Shown in pieces: positions 8,726 through 16,341 of a stretch of DNA of 64,000 nucleotides (the stretch's first letter is position 1; each line of letters opens with the position of its first letter). A model generated the notes under the pieces. That model saw nothing but the letters and a program-made list of their open reading frames with translations. It was not told the DNA's origin and made no database searches. The DNA is from a bacterium (lineage in GTDB: Bacteria > Cyanobacteriota > Vampirovibrionia > Gastranaerophilales > Gastranaerophilaceae): assembly GCA_017559905.1 (NCBI GenBank), contig JAFYQF010000012.1, forward strand, positions 248,001 to 312,000, read 5' to 3'. The position numbers were made by a program, and so were the translations under genes.

Positions 8726-10461
8726 AAAGCGGAGCAATCCGATTTCTTATAACAGGTTTGGTAGTTGGGCTTTGCGCAAACAATGTGCAGGCCTTTCAAC
8801 CATTTGTTCCGTCAGCAACAATGCAGATAGCACGTGAGGTTGAGGCAAGAACTGCTCAACCTGTTGTGTATTCAGAAGTCGTTAGAGTTGGAATTAGCAA
8901 TACAGGATTTTCCACTTATGATTACAGTGAAATAAAAATCTTTGGAACTGACGATATTGAAATTTATAATGATGGGAAATTTATTGCGACTTTACCAGAG
9001 CATAATGCTGTAAAAATAGTTTATGCAAACGGCATTTACGTAATTTATGATTCTGATGACAAAGTTATTGATAATGTTGTCGGAGATATAAAAATAGTTA
9101 GTAATGACGGGTTGTTGGGTGTTGTAGGTTTGAAGCGTGCAGGCAAAACTGCTTTGTATCGAGGAATTTTTAAGCTAGTTGCAAAAGATGCTAATAAATT
9201 CAATTTAGTAAATCATATTGAGGTTGAAGAATATTTGCGAGGAGTTGTTCCTAATGAGATGCCAGTTAGGTTTGGAGTTGAGGCGCTCAAAGCTCAAAGT
9301 GTTGCAGCAAGAAATTACGTATTATCTCCCAGAGTAAAATCTTCACCAAATTATGATGTTGTGGATTCTGTAGCAAGTCAAGTTTATTATGGAGCTAATA
9401 CTGAAACCAAAGTTTCAGATGAAGCTGTTTTTGAAACAACAGGAGTCGTTGCGTTATATGATTGGGATTTAATTTTAGCGTTGTATTCATCTACTGCGGG
9501 TGGTTATAGTGAGAGTTATTCTTATGCTTTTTCTGACCCGAAGACAAAAGAATTCCCATCGGAAGGTAAACCTTATTTGGTGGCAAAGCCTGATATGTTG
9601 AGCCAAAAATCGTTGGAAAAAGAAGAAGATGCGCTAGAGTTTTATAAGTCAAAGCCTGATTCTTATGATATTCGTTCTCCATATTTTCGTTGGACAAGGG
9701 AGTGGGACGCAGAGGAGTTTCGTGCAAATGTTGAGGCAAATCTCGCAAAGCAATCTGCAACAGGTTTTGTTTCGCCTGAATTCAAAAGCGGAGATAAGTT
9801 GGGTGCGATTTTGTCAGTTGAGGCAAAAAAACGTGGCGAGTCAGGCAAGATTGTTGAGCTTGAAATAATTACAGAAACAGGAACTTATAAAATATATAAA
9901 GAACTTGTAATCAGAAGATTAATTACAAAAGATGGTAAAGCTTTGCCAAGTGCAAATGTTGTTTTTGAACAAGGTGTTGATGAAAATGGAAAAATAGTTT
10001 CAATAACAGCACACGGCGGTGGATACGGGCATGGTGTTGGTATGAGCCAGTTTGGAGCAGGTTTTATGGGCGAAGAATTGAAGTTTAAATATGACAAAAT
10101 TCTTCAACATTATTACACGGGGATTACGCTTGCGACAAAGCCTGTTATTATTTCAGGAGTTGATGGTCAGCAAGAAGTTTCTCAACAATTTTATTCTAAT
10201 GGCAAGTATGGTCAATTGATTGTTGATAACAAATTTCAAGTAAAAAATTTGAAGTTGGTTATTAACGGAAAAGAAGTTGAGCTTGAGCTTTGTAAGGGAT
10301 TATTGGCGCAAAATCGAATTTGCAGATTTGATATCGAAAAGTATTTGAAAAAAGGTATTAATGATATCACTTTCAAATTCCCAGTAGAAGAAGGTGATAA
10401 AAAAGCGTTGAGATTGTTTGTTGAGATTGTGAAAAGTGATGAAGCGGAAGACGCTCATTAA
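8710..10461 (+). CDS. SpoIID/LytB-domain protein
   Basis: Exported 583-aa protein. A signal-like N-terminus (IRFLITGLVVGLCANNVQA) is followed by the SpoIID domain: EVEEYLRGVVPNEMP near 175-190 and AHGGGYGHGVGMSQFGAG near 434. SpoIID family members are lytic transglycosylases acting on stem-peptide-stripped glycan; here a cell-division or wall-remodelling role is inferred, since the genome looks non-sporulating. The start is TTG at 8710: no ATG exists in frame before the signal peptide, and AGAAGG lies upstream inside cysS. The long C-terminal part after the domain has no clear match. Confidence 0.85.
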   Translation: MGIKIKSGAIRFLITGLVVGLCANNVQAFQPFVPSATMQIAREVEARTAQPVVYSEVVRVGISNTGFSTYDYSEIKIFGTDDIEIYNDGKFIATLPEHNAVKIVYANGIYVIYDSDDKVIDNVVGDIKIVSNDGLLGVVGLKRAGKTALYRGIFKLVAKDANKFNLVNHIEVEEYLRGVVPNEMPVRFGVEALKAQSVAARNYVLSPRVKSSPNYDVVDSVASQVYYGANTETKVSDEAVFETTGVVALYDWDLILALYSSTAGGYSESYSYAFSDPKTKEFPSEGKPYLVAKPDMLSQKSLEKEEDALEFYKSKPDSYDIRSPYFRWTREWDAEEFRANVEANLAKQSATGFVSPEFKSGDKLGAILSVEAKKRGESGKIVELEIITETGTYKIYKELVIRRLITKDGKALPSANVVFEQGVDENGKIVSITAHGGGYGHGVGMSQFGAGFMGEELKFKYDKILQHYYTGITLATKPVIISGVDGQQEVSQQFYSNGKYGQLIVDNKFQVKNLKLVINGKEVELELCKGLLAQNRICRFDIEKYLKKGINDITFKFPVEEGDKKALRLFVEIVKSDEAEDAH

Positions 10462-10516
10462 CTTAATCACTTTATGTTATTATAATTAAGTAAACAAAAC
10501 GGATATGGAAAAGTAA

Positions 10517-12109
10517 ATGAGTGCAGAAGTGTCTAATAGTAAAACAGAAAGTGTCTTAAAGGCAGCGTGGTTGATTGCGGTAGTTACTGTCGTTAGCAAG
10601 CTAATTGGATTCTTGAGGGATGTTGTAATTGCAAAATATTATGGAGCATCTTTAGTTTCTGATGCTTATTTTTATGCATATCAAATTCCATCGTTAGCAA
10701 TAATTCTGCTAGGTGGTGTTGGTGGACCTTTCCATAGTGCTGCGGTTGCAGTGTTTTCAAAGCTTATTCCAAATTTGAATGAGAAACCGTCTGAACTTGT
10801 AAATAAATTATATAATACTTTTTTGACTTCTAGTGTATTATTTTTCACTGTAGTTGGAGCGTTGTTTTTTATTTTTTCAGACCAGATAATGAGTTTGATA
10901 ATTTCTGACGGAAGTGGAGAATTAATTTCTTTAGCATCTTCTCATTTAAAGATTATGACACCAGTTTTTATTGTGGGTGGAATCATTGGGATTTATTATG
11001 GTTTGTTGATTACTTATAAAAAATTTATGCTACCGAATTTGTCCCCTATTATGATGAGTTTGGTGATAATTTTGATGGTAACTTTAACAAAGAACGATAG
11101 TTCAGGAATGGTTCTTGCTTGGGCGACAACTATAGGTGCTATTTGCCAGTTTTTGTTGCAATTCCCAAAGATTCATCAAATTGGGTTTAGGATAAGACCT
11201 AATTTTGAATTTGTGAATAATCCTGAATTTAAAAATATTTGTGAGTTGTTGTTTCCTGCAATATTAAGTTCTACGGTTGGACAATTGCATATTTATGTAG
11301 ATATGTTTTTTGCATCTTGCCTAGAAGAAGGTGCTTGGACTGCTATTGGATATGCAAATAGAGTTTTTCAGTTCCCTGTAGGAATATTGGTTACGGCGTT
11401 TTTAGTTCCTTTGTTTCCAATATTTTCAAGGTTAGTGGCAGAGAATGATTTTGAAGGTGTTAAAAAATATTTTAATAAAGGTGTAGGTGTTTTATTTTTT
11501 GCCGCAATACCTATTATTATCGGCATTTTGTTAGTCGGTATGGATGGCGTAAGGCTTGTATTTGAACGTGGTGCGTTCGATGAAACTGCTACTTTTATGG
11601 TGACAGAAGCTCTTTGGTTTTTATCTGTTTCAATAATACCTTATGTATTTAGAGATTCAATAACAAGAGTTTATTATTCGTTTAATGATTCAAAAACTCC
11701 GTTTGTGGTGGCGTTTTCTTCTATCGTATTAAAATATTTGTTAAACGTTTTGTTTATAAATAAAATGGGTATGGGTATTGGTGGAATTACTCTTTCAACA
11801 TCTTTGGTGACATTATTCAATGCAACTGTTCTCGGGGTTTTGATTTCTAAAAAAATTAAAATGAATTATCGTGAATTGTTTGTTAATTTGTTCAAAATGA
11901 TATTTGCGGGTTGTGTGACTTTTGCTATTTGTTTTGTTTCAGCGTTTGCAATTGATAATTTAGAGTTGTCGAAGAATATTTTTGAAATAACTAAAATATC
12001 AATTCTAGCGGTAGAATGTTTGATTATTTATACAGGATTAAATTTGGTTTTAAAAATGGATTACGCAAAGGAATTGTTTGACAGAGTTGTTGCAAAGATA
12101 AAAAAATAA
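10517..12109 (+). CDS. murJ: Lipid II flippase MurJ
   Basis: Polytopic membrane protein (530 aa, about 14 hydrophobic segments) of the MOP superfamily. It flips lipid-linked peptidoglycan precursor to the periplasm. The N-terminal motif GFLRDVVIAKYYGASLVSDAY matches MurJ (R-D-x-x-I-A-x-x-F-G). Typical features further on include FPVGILVTAFLVPLFPIFSR and RLVFERGAFDETATFMV. Downstream of spoIID and upstream of tsaC, with short gaps suggesting cotranscription. Confidence 0.92.
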   Translation: MSAEVSNSKTESVLKAAWLIAVVTVVSKLIGFLRDVVIAKYYGASLVSDAYFYAYQIPSLAIILLGGVGGPFHSAAVAVFSKLIPNLNEKPSELVNKLYNTFLTSSVLFFTVVGALFFIFSDQIMSLIISDGSGELISLASSHLKIMTPVFIVGGIIGIYYGLLITYKKFMLPNLSPIMMSLVIILMVTLTKNDSSGMVLAWATTIGAICQFLLQFPKIHQIGFRIRPNFEFVNNPEFKNICELLFPAILSSTVGQLHIYVDMFFASCLEEGAWTAIGYANRVFQFPVGILVTAFLVPLFPIFSRLVAENDFEGVKKYFNKGVGVLFFAAIPIIIGILLVGMDGVRLVFERGAFDETATFMVTEALWFLSVSIIPYVFRDSITRVYYSFNDSKTPFVVAFSSIVLKYLLNVLFINKMGMGIGGITLSTSLVTLFNATVLGVLISKKIKMNYRELFVNLFKMIFAGCVTFAICFVSAFAIDNLELSKNIFEITKISILAVECLIIYTGLNLVLKMDYAKELFDRVVAKIKK

Positions 12110-12126
12110 AGGATTGATAAAGTTTT

Positions 12127-12714
12127 ATGAAACTAGAAAACAAAAATGAAATAATAAAAGTTTTGGAAAACGGTGGTGTGATAGCTTATGTGACGGATAC
12201 TGTTTGGGGTTTGGGATGTCTTCCAAATAATGAAAAAGCAGTGAAAAAAATCTACGAAATCAAAAAACGTGAAGCGCAAAAACCACTGATTTTAATGTCG
12301 AATGAAACATATCATTTGTTGGATTATGTAAAACCTCTTTCCAAAACTGCGCATATTTTGATAAAAAAATATTTTCCTGGAGCGTTAACTTTAGTTGTGG
12401 AAAAAAGTGAAAATACTCCTGATTATATAACGTCAGGCATGAATACTGTTGGTATTAGAGTCCCTGATAACGAAGTGTTTCAAGCTATTTGTGAGGCGAT
12501 TCCAGGACATGTTTTGGCAACAACAAGTGCTAATCTTTCTCACCAACCGAGTGCAAAAACTTATGAGCAAGCATATTCTAATATGAAGGATTTAGCTGAT
12601 TTGGTTATTCCTGATTATGGATATTTTGCAAAAGGGTTGGAATCGACAGTTGCTGGTGTTTTTGGTGACGAGATAAAAGTTTTCCGTCAAGGCGCAATTC
12701 ATATAGAGTTGTAG
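12127..12714 (+). CDS. tsaC: Threonylcarbamoyl-AMP synthase (TsaC/Sua5/YrdC)
   Basis: 195-aa YrdC-fold enzyme that makes threonylcarbamoyl-AMP for the t6A37 tRNA modification. Recognisable motifs are YVTDTVWGLGC (family P-T-E/D-T-x-Y-G-L), KIYEIKKREAQKPLILM (K-R-x-x-x-P-L) and TSANLSHQPS. The short YrdC/TsaC type without the Sua5 C-terminal domain. 17-bp gap from murJ with a weak RBS (AGGATTGATAAAG). Confidence 0.9.
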   Translation: MKLENKNEIIKVLENGGVIAYVTDTVWGLGCLPNNEKAVKKIYEIKKREAQKPLILMSNETYHLLDYVKPLSKTAHILIKKYFPGALTLVVEKSENTPDYITSGMNTVGIRVPDNEVFQAICEAIPGHVLATTSANLSHQPSAKTYEQAYSNMKDLADLVIPDYGYFAKGLESTVAGVFGDEIKVFRQGAIHIEL

Positions 12715-12773
12715 AATTTTGAATCGTTTTTAATTCTTGCTAGAAGAGTTTATAGCAGAAATTTTACAAAATG

Positions 12774-12801
12774 TTGACTACTACCCTTTAGCAAATACAA
12801 T
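12774..12801 (+). promoter_or_regulatory. Promoter of the Fe-S scaffold/GGGtGRT operon
   Basis: TTGACT (12774-12779), 16-bp spacer, TACAAT (12796-12801). This is among the closest matches to consensus in the window. The predicted start site near 12808 excludes the upstream in-frame ATG at 12807 and gives a ~26-nt leader with AAGGGAG before the ATG at 12834. Confidence 0.7.
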
Positions 12802-12833
12802 TATAGATGTATATAACCGAAGGGAGTATAGAA

Positions 12834-13538
12834 ATGTTGGATCGTATACAAGTTACAAAAGAAGTAGAAGAAATGTGCTGTGTAAGACGCGGCGTAAAAG
12901 GTGAACCTGCTCCTATCCCTCAAGAAGGTGAATGGACAAAGGTTAAAAAAATTGAGGAAATTTCAGGCTTAACTCACGGTTGTGGTTGCTGTGCTCCTCA
13001 ACAAGGTACTTGTAAATTAACTCTTAACGTTAAAAACGGTATCATTCAAGAAGCATTAGTTGAAACAATTGGTTGTTCAGGTATGACTCACTCTGCAGCT
13101 ATGGCTGGTGAAATTCTTCCTGGAAAAACAATTCTTGAAGCATTAAACACAGACCTTGTTTGTGATGCTATCAACGTTGCGATGAGAGAATTATTCTTAC
13201 AAATCGTTTACGGTAGAACACAATCAGCTTTCTCTGAAAATGGTCTTCCAGTAGGTGCTGGTCTTGAAGATTTGGGTAAAGGTCTTTGCTCAATGACTGG
13301 TACAATCCACTCAACTAAACAAAAAGGTGTTAGATACCTTTCATTAACTGAAGGTTACATCCTTAAACTTGGTTTAGACAAAAATGACGAAGTTATTGGT
13401 TACCAATTTGTTAACCTTGGCAAAGTTATGGATGCTATCAAAAAAGGCGTTGACCATAAAGAAGCTTTCGAAAAAAATATCGGTACTTACGGCAGATTTG
13501 CAGATGCTGTTAAATATATCGATCCTCGTGAAGAATAG
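12834..13538 (+). CDS. NifU/IscU-like iron-sulfur cluster scaffold protein
   Basis: 234-aa cytoplasmic protein with an IscU/NifU-N-like core around residues 50-130. Cys-rich HGCGCCAPQQGTC is followed by TLNVKNGIIQEALVETIGCSGMTHSAAMAGEIL, where the GC(S/T)G-x-x-x-S pattern recalls the second IscU cysteine region. An N-terminal CC pair (EEMCCVRRG) adds potential ligands. It is longer than IscU (about 130), with a C-terminal extension. The start is placed at 12834 by the promoter and AAGGGAG. Codons are enriched in NNC and GGT forms relative to neighbours, suggesting high expression. The partner GGGtGRT gene follows after a palindromic repeat. The scaffold role is inferred. Confidence 0.8.
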   Translation: MLDRIQVTKEVEEMCCVRRGVKGEPAPIPQEGEWTKVKKIEEISGLTHGCGCCAPQQGTCKLTLNVKNGIIQEALVETIGCSGMTHSAAMAGEILPGKTILEALNTDLVCDAINVAMRELFLQIVYGRTQSAFSENGLPVGAGLEDLGKGLCSMTGTIHSTKQKGVRYLSLTEGYILKLGLDKNDEVIGYQFVNLGKVMDAIKKGVDHKEAFEKNIGTYGRFADAVKYIDPREE

Positions 13539-13546
13539 TTAATTAT

Positions 13547-13606
13547 GTCATTCTGAACTTGTTTCAGAATCTAAAATGTAAAGGTCTTGGCAACATCCAA
13601 GATGAC
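13547..13606. repeat. Dispersed palindromic repeat, family 1 copy A
   Basis: Begins GTCATTCTGAA and ends ATGAC, so the ends are inverted. ATTCTGAA-CTTGT-TTCAGAAT forms one hairpin and GTCTTGG/CCAAGA another. It sits inside the Fe-S scaffold/GGGtGRT operon between stop and RBS. Related copies are at 20302-20364 and 36969-37039. Confidence 0.75.
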
Positions 13607-13635
13607 GTAACAAAAAAGAAAAAGGAAATAAAACT

Positions 13636-14640
13636 ATGGCAATAAAATTTGAAGGACAAGATAGACGTGAAGCTACTTTGAGAAAAGTTTTACCTGAATA
13701 TGGTTTTAAAAACTTGGAAGAAGCTCGCGATTTATGCTTATCAAAAGGAATTGATGTAGATGCTATCGTTAAAGGCATCCAACCAATCGCATTTGAAAAT
13801 GCTGTTTGGGCATATACATTAGGTTGTGCGATTGCACTTAAAAAAGGTACAAAATGTGCTGCTGACGCTGCTGAAGCAATCGGTGAAGGTTTACAAGCAT
13901 TCGCTATTCCTGGTTCAGTAGGTGACAGAAGACAAGTAGGTATCGGTCACGGTAACTTGGCAGCAATGTTGTTGAGAGAAGAAACAAAATGTTTCTGTTT
14001 CTTGGCTGGTCACGAATCATTCGCAGCTGCTGAAGGTGCTATCGGTATCGCTAGAAACGCTAATAAAGTTAGAAAAGAACCTTTAAGAGTTATCTTGAAC
14101 GGTTTGGGTAAAGACGCAGCTTACATTATCGCTAGAATCAACGGTTTCACTGCAGTTGAAACAAAATATGATTTCAAAACTGGCGAGTTGAAAGTTGTTA
14201 AAGAAACTCCATTCTCTGATGGTGAAAGAGCGAAAGTAAAATGCTACGGTGCTGATGATGTATCAGAAGGCGTTGCTATTATGATTAAAGAAGGTGTTGA
14301 TGTATCTATTACAGGTAACTCAACTAACCCAACTCGTTTCCAACACCCAGTAGCTGGTACTTACAAAAAATGGTGTTTTGAAAACGATAGAAAATACTTC
14401 TCTGTAGCATCAGGTGGTGGTACAGGTAGAACACTTCACCCAGACAACGTAGCTGCAGGTCCTGCTTCTTACGGTATGACAGATACTATGGGTAGAATGC
14501 ACGGTGATGCTCAATTCGCTGGTTCTTCATCAGTTCCTGCACACGTAGAAATGATGGGTGTAATCGGTATGGGTAACAACCCAATGGTAGGTGCAACAGT
14601 TGCAGTTGCAGTTGCTGTTGAAGGTGCTATGAACAAGTAG
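13636..14640 (+). CDS. GGGtGRT protein
   Basis: 334-aa member of the GGGtGRT family, named for the motif seen here as SVASGGGTGRTLHPDN near residues 255-270. The family is of unknown function and is often found beside a NifU-like scaffold in anaerobes, as here. Other conserved blocks visible are GSVGDRRQVGIGHGNLAAML, CFCFLAGHESFAAAEGAIG and the Gly/Ala/Val-rich C-terminus GVIGMGNNPMVGATVAVAVA. No signal peptide or membrane segment. Codon use is strongly biased to translationally favoured codons. RBS is AAAGGAAATAA. The Gly-rich motif suggests nucleotide or cofactor phosphate binding, but this is inference. Confidence 0.9.
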   Translation: MAIKFEGQDRREATLRKVLPEYGFKNLEEARDLCLSKGIDVDAIVKGIQPIAFENAVWAYTLGCAIALKKGTKCAADAAEAIGEGLQAFAIPGSVGDRRQVGIGHGNLAAMLLREETKCFCFLAGHESFAAAEGAIGIARNANKVRKEPLRVILNGLGKDAAYIIARINGFTAVETKYDFKTGELKVVKETPFSDGERAKVKCYGADDVSEGVAIMIKEGVDVSITGNSTNPTRFQHPVAGTYKKWCFENDRKYFSVASGGGTGRTLHPDNVAAGPASYGMTDTMGRMHGDAQFAGSSSVPAHVEMMGVIGMGNNPMVGATVAVAVAVEGAMNK

Positions 14641-14662
14641 TTCAAACCATAATAAAATTTTT

Positions 14663-14695
14663 AAAAAAGGCGGTTCGATTGAGCCGTCTTTTTTG
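14663..14695 (+). terminator. Rho-independent terminator
   Basis: GGCGGTTC-GATT-GAGCCGTC stem with A-tract before and T-run after. It closes the scaffold/GGGtGRT operon. Confidence 0.9.
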
Positions 14696-14757
14696 TATCA
14701 AATTTTTTTTGTTTGTCGTAAAATGTTTTTATAGCTTAAATAAGGGGAGATATAAAT

Positions 14758-15711
14758 ATGGCTAAAAATAGAATTGGAATTGATGTTGGCGGTACTAATG
14801 TTAAACTTGCTTTAGTTAATGAAAATGGACAAATTGTTTATTCAAATTCTGTTCCAACTCGTGCTGAAATGGGTTATGAATTTACTGTTAACAACATCAA
14901 ACAAGCAATTTATGAGTTGTTGAAAGAAACAAAGTTGGAAGCAAAAGATATTCAAGGTATTGGATTTGGTTTTCCAGGACAAGTTGATTACAAAGCGGGT
15001 ATTGTTAGAAATGCTCCAAATATCCCAGGGTGGGTAGAAGTTCCTATTGCAAAATTGATTGAAGATGAATTTCATATTCCAACACGTGTTGACAATGATG
15101 TTAGATGTGCAGCTTTAGGTGAACTTAATTATGGTGCTGGTAAAGGTTGTGAAAATATGGTTTGTATCACTGTTGGTACTGGTATCGGTTCAGGTTTAAT
15201 TATAAATGGTAAACTCGTTCGAGGTGCTTCAAATGCGGCTGGTGAAATTGGTCATATCAAACTTCAAATGCACGATGGCCCTATTTGTGGTTGCGGTGAT
15301 ACTGGTTGTTTTGAAGCGTTTGCGTCTGGTCCTTCTATCGTTGCAATGGCTGAAGAATATATCAAGGGTGGTAAGTCAACAAAATATCGTGAAATGGCAA
15401 ACGGAACTGCAATTACTCCATTTATTGTTTGTGAAGCCGCAAAAGCTGGCGATCCTGTTGCACAAAGAATTTTCACTATTATGGGTGAATATCTTGGTGT
15501 TGGATTATCAAGTGTTGTAAACCTTTTGAACCCAGAAAAAATTATTATCGGTGGCGGTGTTGCTGATGCTGGCGAAATATTAATGCGCCCATTAGTTGAA
15601 ACATTAAGAAAACGTGCAATGAAAATTGCAGGTTCTGCGGTTGAAGTTGTTCCGGCGCAATTGGGAAATACTGCAGGTGTTATCGGTGCAAGCTTGTTGA
15701 TTGAAAGCTAA
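14758..15711 (+). CDS. ROK-family sugar kinase (glucokinase-like), copy 1
   Basis: 317-aa ROK kinase phosphorylating a hexose, most likely glucose. N-terminal phosphate motif IGIDVGGTNVKLALV; catalytic region RVDNDVRCAALGE; second phosphate motif TVGTGIGSGLI; ROK zinc motif GEIGH plus CGCGDTGCFEAF; C-terminal adenosine motif NPEKIIIGGGVADAG. RBS AAGGGGAG. A second ROK kinase lies at 58356-59312, so substrate preference may differ between them. Confidence 0.88.
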   Translation: MAKNRIGIDVGGTNVKLALVNENGQIVYSNSVPTRAEMGYEFTVNNIKQAIYELLKETKLEAKDIQGIGFGFPGQVDYKAGIVRNAPNIPGWVEVPIAKLIEDEFHIPTRVDNDVRCAALGELNYGAGKGCENMVCITVGTGIGSGLIINGKLVRGASNAAGEIGHIKLQMHDGPICGCGDTGCFEAFASGPSIVAMAEEYIKGGKSTKYREMANGTAITPFIVCEAAKAGDPVAQRIFTIMGEYLGVGLSSVVNLLNPEKIIIGGGVADAGEILMRPLVETLRKRAMKIAGSAVEVVPAQLGNTAGVIGASLLIES

Positions 15712-15734
15712 AAATAATCTAAACGAATGACTTA

Positions 15735-15776
15735 AAAAAGCTCCTTTCAAAGTATAATCTGTTTGAAAGGAGTTTT
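15735..15776 (+). terminator. Terminator hairpin containing the next gene's -10 box and SD
   Basis: CTCCTTTCAAA (15741-15751) pairs perfectly with TTTGAAAGGAG (15762-15772), followed by TTTTT. The loop contains TATAAT (15753-15758), and the right arm contains AAAGGAG, the SD of the gene at 15780. It can terminate the ROK transcript, hide the SD on read-through RNA, and leave the SD free on RNA started from the loop promoter. Confidence 0.75.
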
Positions 15777-15779
15777 TAT

Positions 15780-16328
15780 ATGCCTGAACAATTGGATATT
15801 CGAAATGTATTTATGGTAGTGAGCTTGTTTTCAACAGCTTGTTATATATTAAAATTGTGTTTATATATGGTTGTTGGCGGAGATATGGAAGTAGATATTG
15901 ATTTTGATTCGTTGCATGAGGTTGATACTTCTTTCACATTCTTCTCCATTCAGTCAATGTTAGCGTTCTTTATGGGATTTGGTTGGTGTGGTTTAACAGC
16001 CTTAAATTATTTGAACGTTGGTTCTAAATTAGCTATAGTCGTTGGCGTTGTAACTGGTTTATTCTTTATGTGGTTTTCAGCGTGGTTGATGTTCAATATT
16101 AAAAAATTGAACAAAACAATTGTTGTAAATGTTGAAGAACTTGTTGGCAAAACAGGTAAGGCATACACTACATTTGAACCTAACTCTGATGGAAGAATAG
16201 AAATAACTTTAAATAATAAATTGTCAATTTTGGATGCAACAAATTTGTCTGAAGAAAAAATAGATTCTTTTTCAGAGATAAAAGTAGAAAAAGTTGAAAA
16301 TAAGAAAATATATATAACTAAATTATAA
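15780..16328 (+). CDS. YqiJ/NfeD-like membrane protein, flotillin partner
   Basis: 182 aa with three to four hydrophobic segments (VFMVVSLFSTACYILKLCLY, SIQSMLAFFMGFGWCGL, LAIVVGVVTGLFFMWFSAWL) and a cytoplasmic C-terminal beta-rich domain from about residue 118 (VGKTGKAYTTFEPNSDGRIE), an OB-fold pattern as in NfeD and YqiJ. It lies 13 bp upstream of a flotillin gene. Pairing of NfeD/YqiJ-type and SPFH genes is well known and suggests a membrane microdomain complex. Assigned on topology, the OB-like tail and neighbour. Confidence 0.7.
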   Translation: MPEQLDIRNVFMVVSLFSTACYILKLCLYMVVGGDMEVDIDFDSLHEVDTSFTFFSIQSMLAFFMGFGWCGLTALNYLNVGSKLAIVVGVVTGLFFMWFSAWLMFNIKKLNKTIVVNVEELVGKTGKAYTTFEPNSDGRIEITLNNKLSILDATNLSEEKIDSFSEIKVEKVENKKIYITKL

Positions 16329-16341
16329 GGAGATTAAGTCT

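Noticed and set aside
12807-12833. Upstream ATG as start of the Fe-S scaffold gene
   Set aside because: It is at the predicted transcription start, has no SD, and the N-terminal extension is not plausible.
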